From Chloroflexota bacterium (GTDB taxonomy: Bacteria > Chloroflexota > Dehalococcoidia > Lucifugimonadales > Lucifugimonadaceae): 64,000 nt of DNA. A model generated the notes under the pieces. The model had not been told where the DNA came from. It saw nothing but the letters and a program-made list of their open reading frames with translations, and made no database searches. Location of the stretch: contig JABIFF010000008.1 of NCBI GenBank assembly GCA_018650845.1, positions 248,001 through 312,000 on the forward strand, given 5' to 3'. How positions within the stretch are numbered: the stretch's first letter is position 1; every line of letters begins with the position of its first letter. Shown here in pieces: positions 59,880-64,000 of this stretch. Both the position numbers and the translations under genes were made by a program.

Positions 59880-61316
59880 GTGCCCACTGTTTCGATCTAT
59901 ATGGTTTTGAGGGCTGGTCGAGTGCTGATCCCAGTGCTGCTGGTTCTGATCGGCATGTTGGGAATTTTCAATTCCCCCCAAACTCCTGTCGCACATGCTC
60001 AATCCCCAGAAGCCAGCGACCCAATGGCAAACGTTCTGCAGATCCGCCTTGATGGTCCGATTGATGGTGTATCCGCTCGATTCATCGAGAGGGGGATCGA
60101 GAGGGCTGAGAGCAGTGAATCTGAACTTGTCGTGTTGATGCTCGATACTCCCGGAGGTCTTCTAGATGCCACGAGAGACATCGTGGAGTCGATTTTGGGA
60201 TCGCAGGTACCTGTAGTCGTCTACGTGGCTCCTGAGGGTGCACAGGCGGCTAGCGCTGGAACATTTGTTGGCGCGGCGGCCGACATTTTGGCCATGGCTC
60301 CCACCACAAACATTGGCGCTGCGTCAGTTGTGAACTCAGACGGCAGTGATCTCCCTGACACTCTGAGTCGAAAAGCGAGCCAAGATGCGGCAGCCTTTAT
60401 TCGAAGCATCGCTGAACGGCGCGGTCGCAACTTGGAGGCCCTCGAAGCGACGGTGCTAACGGCTGCGGCGTATTCGGCAACCGAGGCAGTTGAACTACGA
60501 ATCGCTGACTTTATCGCTGAAGATTATGAATCCCTGTTGGAATTACTCAATCAAGAAGTTACTGGATTAAATGGCGTAACTCACACGTTCGATCTTGGTG
60601 AGACAAACACGATCACTTTGGAATTGAGTTTGCTGGAAAGGCTACTTGGGTTCATTTCGAACCCCGATATCGCCTTCCTATTGATCTCGCTGGGTGGGCT
60701 CGGCGTGATCGTGGAGCTTTGGAATCCTGGTCTTTGGATACCCGGAACATTGGGCGTTTTATTCCTGATTCTGGGCTGGGCGGGTGTTGGGCAACTGCCA
60801 TTCTCTTGGGCAGGAGTTGCGCTGATTCTGCTTTCTTCAGCGCTGTTTTATCTCGAATCGACGGCGACTGGCATTGGGTATTTCGGAGTTGCTGGCACTA
60901 TCAGCTTGATACTCGGCGGGGTATTTCTTGTCGGATTTTTTGGGTCTCCGGAGATTCCAGGCGACTCTCTGGCAGTGAGCCGTTGGCTATTGGGAGTAGT
61001 TGCGGTATCTGTCGGCGGATTAGTGTTGTGGTTTGCTTCTGAGCTTCGTAAAGCAAAGTATATTTCGCTCTATCAAAGTCCTACCGTAGCCGGAAGTTTG
61101 ATTGGAAGTACGGGCGTGGTATCGTCCGGTTTGTCGCCTGCTGGCGAAGTGATCGTCAATGGCGAGCATTGGACCGGTGAGCTAGATATTGAAACCGCCG
61201 AACATGTAGCGGTTGGAACGGATGTTGAAGTGGTATCGGTTGACGGCAATCACTTAAGAGTGAAGCTGGTGCGATCCGATTCAAGTGCGAATGACGTATC
61301 GAATAAAGACAAGTAA
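59880..61316 (+). CDS. NfeD-family membrane serine protease
   Basis: 478 aa. Start at GTG 59880 with GGAG seven bases upstream. A signal helix (VLIPVLLVLIGMLGIF) leads to a ClpP-class protease domain: LDTPGGLLDATRDIV, nucleophile Ser in AQAASAGTF and Lys in SRKASQDAAAFIRSIAERRGRN. Four or five membrane helices follow (about 255-385), then the NfeD OB-fold (GSTGVVSSGLSPAGEVIVNGEHW). NfeD proteases cleave hydrophobic stretches, including the C-terminus of partner stomatin-like proteins. The slipin gene follows after 38 bases. Confidence 0.92.
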   Translation: MPTVSIYMVLRAGRVLIPVLLVLIGMLGIFNSPQTPVAHAQSPEASDPMANVLQIRLDGPIDGVSARFIERGIERAESSESELVVLMLDTPGGLLDATRDIVESILGSQVPVVVYVAPEGAQAASAGTFVGAAADILAMAPTTNIGAASVVNSDGSDLPDTLSRKASQDAAAFIRSIAERRGRNLEALEATVLTAAAYSATEAVELRIADFIAEDYESLLELLNQEVTGLNGVTHTFDLGETNTITLELSLLERLLGFISNPDIAFLLISLGGLGVIVELWNPGLWIPGTLGVLFLILGWAGVGQLPFSWAGVALILLSSALFYLESTATGIGYFGVAGTISLILGGVFLVGFFGSPEIPGDSLAVSRWLLGVVAVSVGGLVLWFASELRKAKYISLYQSPTVAGSLIGSTGVVSSGLSPAGEVIVNGEHWTGELDIETAEHVAVGTDVEVVSVDGNHLRVKLVRSDSSANDVSNKDK

Positions 61317-61354
61317 AACAGGGACGATAATCACGTCCTAGCTAGGAGGGTTCG

Positions 61355-62197
61355 ATGGCTTTTATCAATTTCGTTCGAGATTACGAGCGAATTGCGCGAT
61401 TCAGACTTGGAACGTTTGAAGGGATGATGGGGCCGGGAATTGTTTTCTCGCTGCCGATCATTCACCAGATCCAGAAGATCGATACACGTGTGACGGTTTT
61501 GGATATTCCTCGTCAGACGAATATCACGAAAGACAACGCACCGATTGAGATCGATTTCCTTGTGTACCTGCGAGTATCGATCGAATCCGCGCAGAAGGCT
61601 GTTCTAGAGGTCGAGGATTACACCACTGCTGTTGTAGGTCTGGCGACCACGACATTACGAGCTGTGATCGGTGAAATGGATCTTGATGATGTTTTCTCGC
61701 AGCGAGACAAGATCAACGAAGCTCTGCGCTCTCGATTGGATTCCGAGACTGAGAGATGGGGCATCAAGGTTACTAACGTTGAAATTCGTGAGATTGACCC
61801 ACCGAGGGACATTCAGGAAGCGATGAACCGTCAGATGTCAGCAGAACGTGTTCGGCGTGCTGTCGTTCTAGAAGCCGACGGAACCAAAGAGGCAGCAGTC
61901 ACAGTTGCCGAAGGTGAGAAGCAATCTGCAATCCTGAAGGCTGAAGGTGATCGCCAGGCAGAAATTCTGTCTGCTGAGGGTGATCAGCAGGCGGCAGTGC
62001 TTCGTGCTAAAGGTTATGCAGACGCACTAAAGGCGATTCACGGCGTAGCTCAGGGTGTCGATGCGAACACAATGACTCTCCAGTACGTCGAGGCTCTGAA
62101 AGAACTTGGGGCAGGGGATTCGACGAAGTTCGTCTTGCCGCTAGAGCTGACAAAAATGCTTGGAAGTCTTGGTAGTTTGACGTCGCAAGGCGACTAA
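61355..62197 (+). CDS. Slipin (SPFH/band 7 protein), NfeD partner
   Basis: 280 aa. DYERIARFRLGTFEGMMGPGIVF, KIDTRVTVLDIPRQTNITKDNAPIEIDFLVYLRV and IREIDPPRDIQEAMNRQMSAERVRRAVVLEADGTKEAAV are the slipin core, followed by an Ala/Glu-rich coiled coil (EGEKQSAILKAEGDRQAEI repeats). SPFH proteins assemble as ring- or cage-like membrane scaffolds. Unusually, the normal N-terminal membrane hairpin is absent: AGGAGG precedes the ATG and an in-frame stop lies just before it, so no longer form is possible. It may attach only through NfeD. Confidence 0.92.
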   Translation: MAFINFVRDYERIARFRLGTFEGMMGPGIVFSLPIIHQIQKIDTRVTVLDIPRQTNITKDNAPIEIDFLVYLRVSIESAQKAVLEVEDYTTAVVGLATTTLRAVIGEMDLDDVFSQRDKINEALRSRLDSETERWGIKVTNVEIREIDPPRDIQEAMNRQMSAERVRRAVVLEADGTKEAAVTVAEGEKQSAILKAEGDRQAEILSAEGDQQAAVLRAKGYADALKAIHGVAQGVDANTMTLQYVEALKELGAGDSTKFVLPLELTKMLGSLGSLTSQGD

Positions 62198-62268
62198 TTA
62201 TTGGGCGGTGAAATCAATCCGTTTTAGGGTCCGAAATTAGCTGAACCAGACGTCATAAATTGAGCCGA

Positions 62269-62310
62269 ATAGGCACGGGATGGTTGCTTCCATTCCGTGC
62301 CTATTTTTTT
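62269..62310 (+). terminator. Rho-independent terminator of the nfeD-slipin operon
   Basis: A 12-13-bp stem AGGCACGGGATGG/CCATTCCGTGCCT (one G-T) with a six-base loop, followed by seven or eight T. Confidence 0.93.
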
Positions 62311-62570
62311 GCCTGTCGCGGGAATCGTTGAAGATTTTCGTTGCAATTATTGCAAAAATGCCGACCCTGAAGAATTGAGTTCAAAAGCCTGTTTCTTACA
62401 CACGGATTACATGCAAAACACAACAGTAAATACTCTGGTAAATATGTGACGCTTGCGCCGGTAACTATCATGCCAAATACGCCGCTGAGAACGACTGATA
62501 ATGCGTTTGTATTGCCAGCCGAGTACCAGCGCAAATATTGAGAGTTAAATATTTGCGCTGGTGACAACAT
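62301..62570 (-). CDS. Possible small membrane protein with paired CxxC motifs
   Basis: 89 aa, uncertain. One or two hydrophobic stretches (NALSVVLSGVFGMIVTGASV and LPEYLLLCFAC) precede CFACNPC and HFCNNCNENL, which could make a zinc ribbon (C-x2-C ... C-x2-C). No relative is recognised. No ribosome site is seen, and the first codons lie inside a perfect 15-bp palindrome, so the true start may be further in or the frame may not be coding. The stop falls in the T run of the slipin terminator. Confidence 0.35.
   Translation of the reverse strand: MLSPAQIFNSQYLRWYSAGNTNALSVVLSGVFGMIVTGASVTYLPEYLLLCFACNPCVRNRLLNSILQGRHFCNNCNENLQRFPRQAKK
62525..62562. repeat. Perfect 15-bp inverted repeat
   Basis: ACCAGCGCAAATATT and its exact complement flank an 8-base loop. 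No T run follows on either strand. It could be a mobile-element end, a recombination site, or an RNA hairpin just inside the small ORF's start. Confidence 0.75.
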
Positions 62571-63195
62571 AACTTGGTCGAAAGTTGATGCAAAAGAGTG
62601 GTTGCGCTATCTGGCCATTGCCTGAGGTGCTCGGCATCGCTTTAACGGTTTCAAGATGGATTACATCTGGAGGACACATATGTGTTTTGTATTCTTCGGC
62701 GTCCTATCCTGGTCCTGACGGATATTCCTTGGGTTCGATGCACAGCCGGTCGTAGAACATAAATGCGCTCCTAACTACCCCAGAGAAGGCTGTAAAAGCT
62801 GTGCGACGAGTTGTGGGCATCAAAATTGCGCTGCAGATGGAATTCGAAACACGCCGCAGCGTTATCTTTGACGATTCTTCCCGTCTTTCCTCCTCTATAG
62901 AGCTCCAGATGCGGACTCAACCCTCGAACACCTCACACTGAAGCAGGTATCATGCCGTAATTCGACACTGTGCCGCCGGGGTTACGCTTGCGCTGCGGCT
63001 GAAGGGCGGCGCATAATGAGGCGTGTTGCGAAAATAGTCGGCGCTTTTTGTGGCGTTGCGCTGGTGTGGCAATTGGGTGTGTGTGGATTAGGCGGCTTTG
63101 AAAAGGTCGGTACTAGCTGAAATGCCCTCAGGTAACTCATCGGCTCTCTACGGCGAGTGTTAGTAGAGATAGGTACTCGATCAAGGAACTGTTAG
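62571..63195. other. Long intergenic stretch, nothing recognised
   Basis: About 620 bases without a supported gene. Composition is patchy, with GC-rich segments near 62830-62870 and 62960-63060 that hold short inverted repeats (CGCTGC/GCAGCG; GCCGCC/GGCGGC). No tRNA, rRNA, tmRNA or RNase P landmark is visible. It may hold decayed coding sequence, or a structured RNA. Confidence 0.5.
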
Positions 63196-64000
63196 ATGGC
63201 AAAACTAGGTGATTTCGAATTCCCAGAAATCGGATTAGTCGAAAGTATCGAACTCGGCAAAAAAATTGCGCGGGAATTCGCTGGTGAGGTTTCACGTCAA
63301 GGACTGGCAAGATCTCTCGGAATGTCAGAGCGTGGTGGAGCGTTTTCAGCTCGCCTTGGCGCACTACGCATGTGGGGCGTCGCAGGAGGTCGAAGTAGGG
63401 TTAGGGTCACTCGAGACGGTCTGAGGGCCGTTACGCCGCTCTCTGCTAAAGAGAGTGAAGACGCTCGTGTGAATCTAGCGCGTAATGTCGCTTTATTCAC
63501 TGAAATGTCAAAACGACTCGGCGACGAGCCATATGCTCAGGATAGGTTTGCAGTTTTGCTCGAAGAGCTTTCTGGAGCCGATCGAACGGAAGTTGCCCGT
63601 CGTCTAGCCCTAATTGATCGTGTATTCAGTGAAGCACGGCCATATTTACCTAATGATGGAAGTGTTGTTCCGCAAGATCCGATCCAGCAACCTTCGTATG
63701 AAGCTGCGTCTGAGCAATCTTCGCAGTTTGACCTGAATCCAAGAGAGTCTGCGCCGCTAAGCGGGTCTCAGCCCGTCGAAACTATCGTTCAGCCGGTTGA
63801 TCAAACACATAATGCACCAGTTGGAGATCGTATCGAGCTTGGACTGCCTGACGGAAAGCTTTCGCTGCCGGAGACACTCTCAAACCTCGATGCGGCTCTC
63901 ACGGTATTGTGGGCGCGAAGACAGTTGATAGCAGCTATCGATGCTGCTGACGGCAAAGCGACACCGCAACCACCGCGCGACTTCTCGAGGCAGTCGCCTC
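63196..64000 (+). CDS. Protein of unknown function, 5' part (runs off the window)
   Basis: At least 268 codons are open from the ATG at 63196 (MAKLGDFEFPEIGLVESIELGKKIAREF); GGAACTG lies a few bases before it. The first 75 residues look like a winged-helix or AT-rich-interaction-like fold with GLARSLGMSERGGAFSARLGALRMWGVA, similar to helix-turn-helix proteins that read as partner regulators. The middle 60 residues are Gln/Ser/Pro-rich and probably disordered, and a helical segment begins near 225. The rest lies beyond the window. Function unknown. Confidence 0.75.
   Translation, partial: MAKLGDFEFPEIGLVESIELGKKIAREFAGEVSRQGLARSLGMSERGGAFSARLGALRMWGVAGGRSRVRVTRDGLRAVTPLSAKESEDARVNLARNVALFTEMSKRLGDEPYAQDRFAVLLEELSGADRTEVARRLALIDRVFSEARPYLPNDGSVVPQDPIQQPSYEAASEQSSQFDLNPRESAPLSGSQPVETIVQPVDQTHNAPVGDRIELGLPDGKLSLPETLSNLDAALTVLWARRQLIAAIDAADGKATPQPPRDFSRQSP

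Noticed and set aside
62571-63195. A known RNA gene (tmRNA, RNase P, SRP) in the gap before the last gene
   Set aside because: None of the conserved core sequences of these RNAs were found; only short inverted repeats.

Overview
The window looks like a chromosomal segment of a marine member of the Chloroflexota, most plausibly the SAR202 lineage. This is an inference, since no rRNA is present. The grounds are five enolase-superfamily (mandelate racemase-like) paralogs in 64 kb together with PhzF, RraA, DapA-like, CaiB, MaoC and CitE-type catabolic genes, lipoprotein-style cytochromes c, a Sec/lipoprotein-type (clade II-like) NosZ, intermediate GC, and frequent TTG/GTG starts behind good GGAG sites. 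No plasmid, prophage, insertion sequence or CRISPR array was recognised.

Layout. 1-7.4 kb: start of a sulfatase, zinc alcohol dehydrogenase, gamma-glutamyltransferase overlapping a threonine-synthase-like gene, aminotransferase, RDD membrane protein and SDR. 7.5-18.3 kb: a long minus-strand run made of a two-component system, a MacAB-like ABC system with an enlarged adaptor, a HAD hydrolase, an amidohydrolase and a 2-hydroxyacid dehydrogenase. 18.5-20.1 kb: orphan response regulator, coiled-coil protein and tRNA-Arg(TCT). 20.1-22.8 kb: CoA-transferase/MaoC/CitE cassette for C4-C5 dicarboxyl-CoA chemistry. 23-27.4 kb: a dehydrogenase-like pseudoenzyme, a formate dehydrogenase read through an in-frame TGA (selenocysteine), and DedA. 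27.4-28.2 kb: a non-coding, hairpin-dense, then AT-rich stretch. 28.5-35.8 kb: cytochrome c, LarB, DnaN, a glycoside-hydrolase-like protein, an enolase paralog and TrkH.

36-43.1 kb (minus) is a nitrous oxide reduction operon: nosZ, a membrane protein, a fused nosD-nosF gene, nosY, nosL and cytochrome c. nosZ reads in three frames joined by two +1 shifts, each sitting exactly on a stop codon. A palindrome of the CRP/FNR type lies upstream of nosZ and two strong hairpins follow it. 44.9-48.1 kb is a three-gene catabolic operon (DapA-like protein lacking the Schiff-base lysine, RraA-like, enolase paralog). 48.2-49.9 kb encodes a collagen-like stalk followed by seven C-x4-C repeats of about 50 residues, a probable seven-bladed propeller lipoprotein. 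50-55.4 kb: homocysteine methyltransferase/MTHFR, PhzF, enolase paralog and MFS. 55.4-59.7 kb: TlpA-like thioredoxin, SDR, TfoX-like protein and two GalD-like enolase paralogs. 59.9-62.2 kb: NfeD protease with its slipin partner. The window ends in an unrecognised protein that runs off the edge.

Overall the segment suggests a heterotroph that degrades sugar acids and other oxidised or branched organic acids. It can probably draw electrons from formate and pass them to oxygen or N2O through small membrane-anchored cytochromes c. The least ordinary items are the selenocysteine formate dehydrogenase with a good SECIS-like hairpin, the NosD-NosF fusion, the doubly shifted nosZ, the propeller lipoprotein, and two enzymes that have lost catalytic residues.
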